Made by a program: the position numbers and the translations under genes
Notes under the pieces: model-generated
Databases searched by the model: none
What the model was told of the DNA's origin: nothing
The model's input: only the letters and a program-made list of their open reading frames with translations
Shown here: one piece after another, positions 8,096-16,259 of the stretch
Layout: each line of letters opens with the position of its first letter
Position numbering within the stretch: the first letter of the stretch is position 1
NCBI GenBank assembly: GCA_003524305.1
Contig: DQHW01000028.1
Coordinates: 150,194 to 185,519 of the forward strand
Source: Anaerolineaceae bacterium
Lineage (GTDB): Bacteria; Chloroflexota; Anaerolineae; Anaerolineales; Anaerolineaceae
Length of the DNA stretch: 35,326 bases
Direction: 5' to 3'

Positions 8096-8608
8096 ATGAC
8101 CGCAAAACAATACGCAAAAGCCCCCGAGATGGTGATTGACTCACACAAGAATTACACCGCCACCTTTAAGACCGATAAAGGTGATATCGTCTGCAGTTTA
8201 TATGCCGCCAAAGTGCCCAAGACCGTCAACAATTTTGTTTTTCTTGCCCGCGAGGGTTTTTACGATGGCACAATTTTTCACCGTGTGATCGAAGATTTCA
8301 TGGCCCAGGGCGGCGACCCCACCGGAACCGGTATGGGCGGCCCGGGTTACAAATTCAACGATGAATTCCATACCAGCCTGCGCCATAGCGGACCTGGTGT
8401 GCTCTCGATGGCAAATGCCGGCCCGAATACCAACGGCTCGCAATTTTTTATTACCCATGTGGCCACCCCCTGGCTGGATAACAAGCACAGCGTTTTCGGT
8501 CAGATCACCAAGGGTCTGGATGTCTTGTTCTCCATCCCCGTGCGCAACCCGACCAACCCCGAGTATGAGGGCGTCAAGATCAACTCGATCGAGATCGAAG
8601 AGCAATAA
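8096..8608 (+). CDS. Peptidyl-prolyl cis-trans isomerase, cyclophilin type
   Basis: A 170-aa single-domain cyclophilin that speeds proline isomerisation during protein folding. The active-site motifs FHRVIEDFMAQGGDP and MANAGPNTNGSQFFIT are complete, as is the Trp-containing WLDNKHSVFG strand. There is no signal peptide, so it is cytosolic. An AAAGGA-type site precedes the ATG. An earlier out-of-frame ATG at 8088 ends at once. It is monocistronic: 55 bp separate it from the permease and it has its own terminator. A TACAAT (8056-8061) could be its -10 box, but no -35 is visible. Confidence 0.93.
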   Translation: MTAKQYAKAPEMVIDSHKNYTATFKTDKGDIVCSLYAAKVPKTVNNFVFLAREGFYDGTIFHRVIEDFMAQGGDPTGTGMGGPGYKFNDEFHTSLRHSGPGVLSMANAGPNTNGSQFFITHVATPWLDNKHSVFGQITKGLDVLFSIPVRNPTNPEYEGVKINSIEIEEQ

Positions 8609-8627
8609 TTTAGTTAGCGACCAGCAG

Positions 8628-8654
8628 AGACACCCTCGCGGGTGTCTTTTTTTT
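8628..8654 (+). terminator. Intrinsic terminator of the cyclophilin gene
   Basis: An 8-bp perfect stem, AGACACCC (8628-8635) with GGGTGTCT (8640-8647) and loop TCGC, is followed by seven T. Its T-tract touches the stop codon of the converging HD-GYP gene. Confidence 0.9.
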
Positions 8655-11600
8655 ACGCGTTATCTGCCATCATTTGGGCGAAGGCTTTGACCACTTCTTC
8701 ATCGAAGTGGGTGCCAGCCTGGTCGACCAGGTGTTTGAGAGCATTATCCTTATTCCAGGCTTTGCGGTAGGGACGGTCCGAGACGAGCGCGTCCCAGGCA
8801 TCCACGATGGCAAAGATGCGCGCTGAAAGCGGAATCTGCTCGCCTTTCAAACCGCGCGGATAGCCGGTGCCATCCCACCACTCGTGGTGGCAGTAGGGAA
8901 TATCAAGCACGTCCTTAAAGTAGGGCAACTCTGACAGCATCTCGTAGGCGTAGGTGGGATGTTTCTGCATGATGGACCATTCATCTTCAGTTAATTTGCC
9001 CGGTTTGAGCAGAATGGTGTCAGGCACGCCCATTTTGCCAATGTCGTGCAGCAACGCACCGCGGCGGATGTTATCCAGGTTTTGTTCATCGATGCCCATA
9101 CGTTTGGCCAGTTCGAGGGTCATGTTGGCGATGCGCAGGGAGTGGCCTTGTGTTTCTTTGTCGCGCAGTTCCAGGGCATGCGCCCAGCCTTCAAGGGTGG
9201 CATCATAAGCGCGTTTGAGTTCGGTGGCTTGAACGCTGGTTTGTTCGTAGAGGTCCGAGCGGTGGATGGCGCTGGCGGCCAGGTCGCCGATGGTTTTAAG
9301 CAAGCGAAGTTCGTTTTCACTCATCAAGCGGTTGGCGCCGATGATGATGGAGCCAATGGTTTCACCCTTGGTGACGAGAGGTACTCCTGCCAGCGTGACC
9401 ATGTTGGTGATGAGTTCAGGAGAAGCAAAATAGGCATCGTGCGAGGCATTGAAATTCACATAAGGTTTGCAAGAATTGATTATGAATCCGCTTAACCCTT
9501 CGTTAGCCTTAAGTTTTCGGTTGTTAATACTTTGCCAGCAGCCGACTGCACGGACTAAATTCGGCAGGTCTTCACTTTCTTCCATGGTGGAGATGATGGC
9601 GCCATCGATGGAAAGCAGCGCCATTAATTCTGCAAGAATGGTGGTGCGAACTTGTTCACGTGTCAGGTCGGTACGCAGTGCTTCGCTGATCTTGGCGACT
9701 ACTTCAAGGTCATGCTCGCGTTGTTTGCGGAAGGTGATATCAATAGCAGTGCCAATGGTGGCTTTTTCGCCCTGGTAATCAATAAAACCTGCGGTGATAT
9801 CAAGCCATTTTTGTTCACCATTTCTGGTGTTGAATGAGGTTTCAAAGCGGATCATGCCTGATTCAGTGCGCAGTAGTTCGTTATATTTTTTTCTGACCTC
9901 GCCGCCATCACCATGATTAATGACGCTCCAAAGACTGGTTTTCAGCAGTTCAGGTTCGGTAAAGCCCGTGATCTCGCACCACATCGGGTTGACATACAAA
10001 AACTGATCATCCCGGTTAATGAAGATGCCGGCGGCGGCTGTTTGAGCCAGGGCCTTAAACTTGGCTTCACTTTCGAGAATTGCATTTTCAGCTTTCTTTC
10101 TCTCGGTTATATCTCTGACATAGGCGACCGCAAAACGGGTGCCTTCGATATCGGTAATCTTGGTGCTGATCTCCACCGGGAAGATAATGCCGTCTTTTTT
10201 GACGTTAGGGATGTTGGTGAAATGGCCTCCCTGTTCGATCTGCCAGGTCACGTAATCTGGCTTATCTGCGGTGAATTCGCGGGTGACCAAATCGGATACT
10301 TTCATGGAGAGCAATTCTTCACGGGTATAACCATACACATCTTCAGCCACCGCGTTGCATTCGAGAATTTCGCCGGAGAGTGATTCGAGGAAGATACAAT
10401 CGGTTGAGGCTTGAATGAGCAATTCGTTTCGTTTGGTGCTGGTGCTTAAAGCTTGTTCAGCCCGCTTACGTTCTATGGCGATGGCAACCTGGGCTGAAAC
10501 AAATGTAAGCATTTGTTCATCTCGTTTTTTAAAGCGAATTTCTTCAGAATAAGATTGAACAGCCATCACCCCGATCGTGTGGTTTTCAATAAGCAGCGGA
10601 ATGCCTATCCAATCGACTGAAGGGGTGCCTATGTTTACGGCGTCGCCTTTGTGTTCCAATCTGTTGAATGATTCAGGGTTGGCCAATATGGGTTTTCCAG
10701 TGCGAATAATGTGTTCGGTGAGCCCATTGCCTGCCCTGCGTGGTTGCGGCGGCGGATCGTATTGGTCTACGAAATAAGGAAAACTAACCGTGTCAGTCTC
10801 AGCATCGTAAAGGGCGATGAAAAAATTCTCTGCAGGCATCAAATCGAGCAGGACTGAATGAATGGATTGGAACAATTCATCCAAATTTTTGGAAGTGATG
10901 GTGGATTGGGCGATCTTGTAGATGATCGCTTGAGCTTTCTCGTTGTAATACTTTTCGGTGATGTCTTCACCGATACTGGCGATGGCAGTGGCGTTGCCCT
11001 GTTCATCTCTAAGCAGGGTGTTATTCCATGAAATCATGATCTGTTCACCAGAGCGGGTGAGAATCATGTTTTCATGACGCTGGTTAATTTCGCCTTCCTG
11101 TGCCTGTTCAATTAATTCTTCCATTAATTGGCCGGCGGAATTGGTTGGAACAAAATTTTCATACCAATTCTTGCCCATGGCATCTTCTTTTTGCCAGCCG
11201 GTTTTTTCGAGAAAGTGGCTGTTGCAAAAAGTGATGTTGCCTTTGATATCTGTGATGATGGCGATCAGCTTAATGGATTCCATCAAAGTGCGTAGATGCT
11301 GCTCTGATTGGATGTTAGCCTGTTCAGCTTTTTTTTCATCGGTGATGTCTTCACCAACGGTTTGATATTCGATAAAATGTCCTTCATCGTTTCGGATGGG
11401 TTGGGTTTTCCAACGGAACCAGGCGGGATCTGCCGGTTTGGACATCACGCAATATTCATTGATTTCAGTTGCCATATCAGGGGTGAGATATGAAAATTGG
11501 CGTTCAGCAATCTTCATAAATTCATCTGAAGGCACATTGGTTAACTTGTCTCCAACCAGTTGAGAAGAGGTTAACTGGGCAAAAGAACAAAAAGCCTGGT

Positions 11601-12813
11601 TGACAAAAGTGATGACGCCATTGGGTTTGAAACGTACGATCATTTCGGGATTGTCTTCAACAATTGCCCGATAGCGAGCCTCACTGTTTTTAAGCGCCTG
11701 AAGGGTTTCTTCACGGTCGCTGATATCTCGAATGATGCCCAGATAAGCAATCACGGTACCATCTTTATCGCGAATGGCTCTAACATTAGCCTCGGCAGGA
11801 AAACCTTCGCCGTCTATTTTTTGAATCTGATAATTATTTCTGTGAATATTGTTGCCTTCGAATTTTCCAGCAACTGTGGATGTAACGGTTTGTCTCGTGG
11901 TTGGCGCCATGAAATCCAACACATTTTTCCCTATGAGAAAATGGTTACCTTCAACCCCGAGCAGTACTGCCAATTGTTGGTTTGAGAATATTATCTTTCC
12001 ATCAGCGTCAACCAAAACCACGCCATCTGGAGAAATTTCAACCAGGTTTCGATAGTGCGTTTCGCTTTCAACCAGGGCATCTTCTATTTTCCGCTGTTCC
12101 GAAATGTCAATAATCCACCCTTCAAGAGCGACCACCTTGCCTGTTTGATTGAAAACACCTTTACCTTGTTCTTGAACGGTTCTAATTTCACCAGCGGCAT
12201 GTTTAATGCGGTAGCTGATGCGATAAGGTCTGTTTTCACTTAGGGCAGTTTGGATTTCTTTCCAGGTTCGCCAATAATCCTCGGAGTGGATCAGTTTGGA
12301 GTAGGGAAAGTCTTTCTTATTTACAAGACTTTCTGCGGGGTATCCGGTTAACTGGTAACACCCTTCGCTCAAAAAACTCATAATGCGATTTTCGTCATTT
12401 TCGCAGCGATAAACCACACCAGGCATGATCCCTAGTAAGGGTTCGAAATCCGTGTTTTTTGAGGTTTCTTCTTCTGTTGAAAGCAAAGCGGATTTTTCAA
12501 GGATAACGAGATGCGCTTTTACACCCTTGTATTCAAGATCTAACAATGACGAGACCTTGATCCAGTTATCTTTGGCGACAGGGTCTTTTAGTTTTCTGAT
12601 GCGGTTGATTGCACCTTTTTGCTTTTCAAAAACCACAAATTCATTCTTGAGAATATGAAAATCACGCACACAAGTTGCGTTTGAATATAAGACTTCTTCG
12701 TTTTCAGAAATAACCAGTATCGAAGATTGAAGAGACTCAGCCCAGAAAGCTACTTTGTCATCCAATTGATTGATTTTTTGTTCATCGATGAGGCTGTCAG
12801 GCATATTATTCAC
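8653..12813 (-). CDS. Multi-PAS/GAF sensor with HD-GYP phosphodiesterase
   Basis: A 1386-aa soluble signalling protein predicted to hydrolyse c-di-GMP. Approximate order: N-terminal degenerate PAS-like region (1-110), four PAS/PAC units (120-620), GAF (635-775), two more PAS (780-1025), GAF (1040-1182), HD-GYP (1195-1386). The catalytic set is intact: HD at 1256-1257 in LLHDIGKMG, the HHEWWDGTGYP segment with GYP at 1317-1319, and VDAWDAL. No membrane helix is seen, so inputs are cytosolic. It starts at GTG 12813, 1 bp after the stop of the GGDEF gene, without a strong ribosome binding site, which points to coupling. An in-frame ATG at 12804 is the alternative start. PAS ligands cannot be read from sequence. 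Confidence 0.9.
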   Translation of the reverse strand: MNNMPDSLIDEQKINQLDDKVAFWAESLQSSILVISENEEVLYSNATCVRDFHILKNEFVVFEKQKGAINRIRKLKDPVAKDNWIKVSSLLDLEYKGVKAHLVILEKSALLSTEEETSKNTDFEPLLGIMPGVVYRCENDENRIMSFLSEGCYQLTGYPAESLVNKKDFPYSKLIHSEDYWRTWKEIQTALSENRPYRISYRIKHAAGEIRTVQEQGKGVFNQTGKVVALEGWIIDISEQRKIEDALVESETHYRNLVEISPDGVVLVDADGKIIFSNQQLAVLLGVEGNHFLIGKNVLDFMAPTTRQTVTSTVAGKFEGNNIHRNNYQIQKIDGEGFPAEANVRAIRDKDGTVIAYLGIIRDISDREETLQALKNSEARYRAIVEDNPEMIVRFKPNGVITFVNQAFCSFAQLTSSQLVGDKLTNVPSDEFMKIAERQFSYLTPDMATEINEYCVMSKPADPAWFRWKTQPIRNDEGHFIEYQTVGEDITDEKKAEQANIQSEQHLRTLMESIKLIAIITDIKGNITFCNSHFLEKTGWQKEDAMGKNWYENFVPTNSAGQLMEELIEQAQEGEINQRHENMILTRSGEQIMISWNNTLLRDEQGNATAIASIGEDITEKYYNEKAQAIIYKIAQSTITSKNLDELFQSIHSVLLDLMPAENFFIALYDAETDTVSFPYFVDQYDPPPQPRRAGNGLTEHIIRTGKPILANPESFNRLEHKGDAVNIGTPSVDWIGIPLLIENHTIGVMAVQSYSEEIRFKKRDEQMLTFVSAQVAIAIERKRAEQALSTSTKRNELLIQASTDCIFLESLSGEILECNAVAEDVYGYTREELLSMKVSDLVTREFTADKPDYVTWQIEQGGHFTNIPNVKKDGIIFPVEISTKITDIEGTRFAVAYVRDITERKKAENAILESEAKFKALAQTAAAGIFINRDDQFLYVNPMWCEITGFTEPELLKTSLWSVINHGDGGEVRKKYNELLRTESGMIRFETSFNTRNGEQKWLDITAGFIDYQGEKATIGTAIDITFRKQREHDLEVVAKISEALRTDLTREQVRTTILAELMALLSIDGAIISTMEESEDLPNLVRAVGCWQSINNRKLKANEGLSGFIINSCKPYVNFNASHDAYFASPELITNMVTLAGVPLVTKGETIGSIIIGANRLMSENELRLLKTIGDLAASAIHRSDLYEQTSVQATELKRAYDATLEGWAHALELRDKETQGHSLRIANMTLELAKRMGIDEQNLDNIRRGALLHDIGKMGVPDTILLKPGKLTEDEWSIMQKHPTYAYEMLSELPYFKDVLDIPYCHHEWWDGTGYPRGLKGEQIPLSARIFAIVDAWDALVSDRPYRKAWNKDNALKHLVDQAGTHFDEEVVKAFAQMMADNA

Positions 12814-12814
12814 A

Positions 12815-14983
12815 TTATATCTTGTCGATCATCGTCACACGATTACGTCCATTCTCTTTAGATTTATAAAGGGCTTTATCTACCGTTTTGATCATCATGC
12901 TAATGGAAGAAATTTGAGAATTTGCTCCAGTTACACCAACGCTAATAGTAACAGTGATTTTACCAACAGAAGTATTAAACGGCTGTTCTGCAACGGATTT
13001 TCGAATTCGTTCAGCAACAGTTTTAGCGTTTTCAGGTTTTTGTTCGGTCAGAAGAATCAGGAACTCCTCGCCGCCGTATCTTGAAATGTAATCCGTTTCT
13101 CTGATCTTGGTACAGGCGCGGGCGGCAATTTCAACCAAAATCTCATCGCCGATGGGGTGACCGTAGACATCGTTAATGGCCTTAAAACGGTCAATATCCA
13201 CCATGATCAATGATAATGGCCTGGAATAACGTTTGGCAGCCCCAAACTCGCGATTGGCAACTTCATCAAATCCGCGGCGATTAAGAACGTTGGTCAGTTC
13301 GTCAGTAATGGCCAACCGTTGAACTTCTTGAAGCAGGTCGGCATTTTCAATTGCATTGGCAACCTGGCCCCCAAAAATGCTTGCAGCCTGGATATCGATT
13401 TTTTGTAGATTTTCTCCCCACAGACTTAAAATTCCAATTGACTTTTTTTCGATGACAAGCGGCACTAAAATGCATTTGGTGCCTGGTGTAATCATCAAGG
13501 CTTCGACCAATTTCGTAATGGCTGATTTGAAAATGGGCGGCGTCACTTGTATTAGAACTTCTTCTGGATGTTCCAAATACTCGGCTTGTTGAGACTCAAT
13601 TATCTCTCTGAATAACGGGAGTGAATCAATCGGAGTGATGACATCGCTGATTTTATGTTTACTCAGGTTTTTAACAAAGGTGACCAATTTTGTTTGTACA
13701 GATGAATAAGTCAGTGCCAAGTTGTCAGATTCACCAACCCTCAAAGCCACCATACTGTGGATTTTTATTAACTCGAGTTCCATGCCAATGGTGTGCATGA
13801 CGTTGTTTGTATCCACACCGCTCTTGATCGCGGTTGATACGTGGCTTAAAGATTCAATCAATGAGTTGGCATGAGTCAACTGACTGGATTGAATGCGCTC
13901 TTGTTCAAGCATGTGTATCTTGCAAATGGCGGTAGAAATTTGCATGGCGGCATACTCGCCGAGAGAACGCACCTCTTCATTAACCTGGTCTGAACTTGCA
14001 TAACCAACGATAATGGCACCAAATTTCATTCCTTCGGCAATTAGCGGCAGGCAAAAAAGCGATTTTTCACGATATAAGCCGTGAAATTTCTTTTCCATCA
14101 ATTGCGTTAGGTCAAGATTCTCAATTATGGTTGAGTGCTGGGTTTCGAGGATTTCTTTGGTCAGTGTGCGGTCACCCGGGTCGGATTTTCCAATGACATA
14201 ATCATCTTTAAATTCTCCCGTGGCAGCCCAGCCGGTGACCGTTTGAGAAAAATCATCCCATTTTGAGATATAAACATTCGATCCTTCCAAGAGATCGATC
14301 AGTTTTTCAGGCAGCAACTCAAAGATTTGATTCAGGGTTGTGGCTTCAAGCACCTGATGGGTCAGATCATTGATGGATCTGAGTTTCTTACCAAGCCGGG
14401 TTGAGGCGTCAAATAACCTGGCATTGCGAATGGCAAGACCAGCCTGGCTGGCAAAGATTTTCATCGCGTAGGTTTGAACTTTATTGAAGAAACCGGCAAC
14501 ATCACTGTCGCAATTCAAAAAACCGATCACTTCATTTTCTGAAATTATGGGGGATGCTATATGTGATTTAATCCACTCTGATTCTGCCAGTAAATGCCAG
14601 TCTTGTTCGAGATGGGGATAATAAGACAATATGGGTTGTTTGGTTGAGATCATTTGAGAAAAATTGCTTAGTTCATCAATATCAAATGTTTTTGACATCA
14701 TTAATTCTTTTGTACCCAGAACCTCGTATCCCATGGAACGTACAATTTTGGCGCTGCCGTCTTTGATCAACATGATGTTGGCGGTTTTATATGCCACAAC
14801 CTTGGCAAGATTATCGAGGATTCGATCAAGAACTTCATCCAGGTGCAGACTGCTATTTAGTGCCATGGATACATCAGCCATGGCGGCGATTAATACCTGT
14901 TGATTTTCCTCCAGATTCAGGGGAGGAGTTTTTTTTCGTTCATTCACATTAATCATTATCGGTTCAGTTTTCTTCAAATCCAA
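12815..14983 (-). CDS. GAF-GAF-GAF-GGDEF diguanylate cyclase
   Basis: A 722-aa cytosolic protein predicted to make c-di-GMP. Three GAF domains (about 40-200, 215-370 and 385-548) precede a GGDEF domain (about 556-720). The active site is GGEEF (637-641) in ISRYGGEEFLILL. The product-inhibition site RETD (628-631) is exactly five residues before it, so both catalysis and feedback appear intact. The start is uncertain: the reading frame opens at TTG 14983, TTG 14977 is better spaced from GGAG, and the first ATG is at 14956. It lies upstream of and is coupled to an HD-GYP gene, so opposing c-di-GMP enzymes share one transcript. Confidence 0.9.
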   Translation of the reverse strand: MDLKKTEPIMINVNERKKTPPLNLEENQQVLIAAMADVSMALNSSLHLDEVLDRILDNLAKVVAYKTANIMLIKDGSAKIVRSMGYEVLGTKELMMSKTFDIDELSNFSQMISTKQPILSYYPHLEQDWHLLAESEWIKSHIASPIISENEVIGFLNCDSDVAGFFNKVQTYAMKIFASQAGLAIRNARLFDASTRLGKKLRSINDLTHQVLEATTLNQIFELLPEKLIDLLEGSNVYISKWDDFSQTVTGWAATGEFKDDYVIGKSDPGDRTLTKEILETQHSTIIENLDLTQLMEKKFHGLYREKSLFCLPLIAEGMKFGAIIVGYASSDQVNEEVRSLGEYAAMQISTAICKIHMLEQERIQSSQLTHANSLIESLSHVSTAIKSGVDTNNVMHTIGMELELIKIHSMVALRVGESDNLALTYSSVQTKLVTFVKNLSKHKISDVITPIDSLPLFREIIESQQAEYLEHPEEVLIQVTPPIFKSAITKLVEALMITPGTKCILVPLVIEKKSIGILSLWGENLQKIDIQAASIFGGQVANAIENADLLQEVQRLAITDELTNVLNRRGFDEVANREFGAAKRYSRPLSLIMVDIDRFKAINDVYGHPIGDEILVEIAARACTKIRETDYISRYGGEEFLILLTEQKPENAKTVAERIRKSVAEQPFNTSVGKITVTISVGVTGANSQISSISMMIKTVDKALYKSKENGRNRVTMIDKI

Positions 14984-15056
14984 ACTCCAATCACGACTAA
15001 ATCGATCCCCGGTGTTTCAATATAAAATTTTCTACATGTAAAGAAATATTAATACT

Positions 15057-15086
15057 ATTATACGGATGCCTGTAATAATCATGCAA
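15057..15086 (-). promoter_or_regulatory. Promoter of the GGDEF/HD-GYP operon
   Basis: On the minus strand, TTGCAT (15086-15081) and a perfect TATAAT (15062-15057) are 18 bp apart, about 70 bp upstream of the cyclase start. Confidence 0.5.
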
Positions 15087-15166
15087 GCAATTTTGAGAAG
15101 TAATATGAAATGTGTTATTTTCTATATGACATTCTATCTATTTTTGTATAAACTTTGAAATAACTA

Positions 15167-15196
15167 TTGATTTATTTTTTGATTTCATGTTAAAAT
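15167..15196 (+). promoter_or_regulatory. Promoter of the 107-aa/182-aa operon
   Basis: TTGATT (15167-15172) and TAAAAT (15191-15196) are 18 bp apart. The predicted start near 15203 coincides with the first base of a long hairpin. Confidence 0.5.
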
Positions 15197-15203
15197 AGAC
15201 CTT

Positions 15204-15242
15204 GTCAGATGCTCGGGTGCCCCCCTCACCCGGGCATTTGAC
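15204..15242 (+). other. 16-bp stem-loop at the predicted mRNA 5' end
   Basis: GTCAGATGCTCGGGTG (15204-15219) pairs with CACCCGGGCATTTGAC (15227-15242). Two of the 16 pairs are G-U wobbles, and the loop is seven pyrimidines. There is no T-tract after it and no + strand gene before it, so it is not a terminator. A 5' stem-loop that protects the mRNA, or a regulatory leader, fits best. Confidence 0.65.
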
Positions 15243-15305
15243 ATTTAATCCCAAGAAATGTTTTAATAAGATATCGGATGAAACAAGGCTCCGTTTGGAG
15301 GGTCA

Positions 15306-15629
15306 ATGGAAACAAAATATCGCGGGTTGCGTATCATAGGGTTTTTGCTGAAGATTATCGGTATTCTGGAATTGATCGTAGGTCTTTTTTGTGCCTTGGT
15401 GTTGCCGCTGGTTTTGTCTGATTCTCATGTTTCGTTATTTCAGTTTGGAATTCAAGATTATTTTCCTGCTTCTGGTTTAGTGCTCGGAATTATCACCGGC
15501 ATTATCATATTTTTGGTGGGGTTGGTGTGCGGGTTATTAACTTTTTCTGTCGGAGAGTTGTTTAACGTGGTCCTTGCCATTGAAGAGAATACCCGCAAGG
15601 CAGGATTGCCAAGTCAGAAGCAAGATTAG
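15306..15629 (+). CDS. Small hydrophobic membrane protein (107 aa)
   Basis: I do not recognise a named family. It has a short basic N-terminus, a long hydrophobic stretch (about 10-40), a loop with DSHVSLFQFGIQDYF, a second long hydrophobic stretch (about 53-80), and a charged tail ending KAGLPSQKQD. It is therefore an inner-membrane protein with two to three helices and a cytosolic tail. GGAGGG ends 3 nt before the ATG. The transcript probably begins at the hairpin about 100 bp upstream. A TPR/zinc-ribbon protein follows after 20 bp with its own strong ribosome binding site, so the two may act together. Confidence 0.75.
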   Translation: METKYRGLRIIGFLLKIIGILELIVGLFCALVLPLVLSDSHVSLFQFGIQDYFPASGLVLGIITGIIIFLVGLVCGLLTFSVGELFNVVLAIEENTRKAGLPSQKQD

Positions 15630-15649
15630 TCTTTCTGTGAGGAGGCAAA

Positions 15650-16198
15650 ATGTTCCGTAAGCCAAGATTTAATAGACCACTTCGGCGCGGCATTGCGGCA
15701 AATGTGCCGCCTGCTTTGCGCCATGCGAATAGATTATATGCGGACGGTCAATTTCTTGATGCTGCCGCCGCTTTTGAAGAATTGGCGCACGGGGCTGAGT
15801 TGCGTGGAATTCCCCAGGCTGCACAATTATATATGGCTGCAGGCCGCTGCCGTTTAGAGCTCAGACAGCCTGATTTGGCTGTGAAAAATTTCAAACGCGG
15901 TTTATCCATGCTTGCAGGGCAGGGACGACCAATCCATATTCAGAGAGCGGCGCAGCACTGTATCTCTGATTTATCAAAAAAGGGGTATTTACAAGAAGCT
16001 AGTGAAATGATGCACCTTCTAAACGAGTACTCGCCAGAGGCTGTAGAAATTGAAAAACCTGAAACCGCTTTACCTATAGTTCATTTGCCTGCGGTTTGTC
16101 CGTCTTGTGGAGGAACGCTTCGTTCTGATGAGGTCGATTGGATCGATGACAATTCAGCGGAATGTCCATGGTGCGGCTCATCAGTCATTTCTGCTTGA
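15650..16198 (+). CDS. TPR-like protein with C-terminal zinc ribbon
   Basis: A 182-aa cytosolic protein. Residues about 20-125 form helical pairs of TPR character (ALRHANRLYADGQFLDAAAAFEEL, seen here as repeated Ala/Leu-rich helices such as AAQLYMAAGRCRLEL). The C-terminus carries CPSCG and CPWCG separated by about 24 residues, a four-cysteine zinc ribbon. The N-terminus is basic. GAGG is well spaced before ATG 15650. It is the second gene after the small membrane protein and is followed by a long terminator. The domains suggest a scaffolding or binding role; no enzyme motif is visible. Confidence 0.78.
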   Translation: MFRKPRFNRPLRRGIAANVPPALRHANRLYADGQFLDAAAAFEELAHGAELRGIPQAAQLYMAAGRCRLELRQPDLAVKNFKRGLSMLAGQGRPIHIQRAAQHCISDLSKKGYLQEASEMMHLLNEYSPEAVEIEKPETALPIVHLPAVCPSCGGTLRSDEVDWIDDNSAECPWCGSSVISA

Positions 16199-16215
16199 TG
16201 GTCGTAGGCTATCAT

Positions 16216-16256
16216 AGAAATAAGAGGATGACCCAAAAAGCCATCCTCTTATTTCT
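16216..16256. terminator. Bidirectional terminator between convergent genes
   Basis: A perfect 15-bp stem, AGAAATAAGAGGATG (16216-16230) with CATCCTCTTATTTCT (16242-16256), has an 11-nt loop. It lies between the TPR/zinc-ribbon gene stop and the histidine kinase stop. No pure T-tract flanks it, but the 3' arm is pyrimidine-rich on the + strand. Confidence 0.7.
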
Positions 16257-16259
16257 GGG

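Noticed and set aside
8361..8690. 109-codon ORF overlapping the cyclophilin gene in another frame
   Set aside because: It is a shadow frame: its composition is Arg/Pro/Ser-rich, it has no ribosome binding site and it crosses the terminator.
15204..15242. Reading the long hairpin as a terminator
   Set aside because: No T-tract follows on either strand, and the flanking genes diverge from this region, so nothing is left to terminate.
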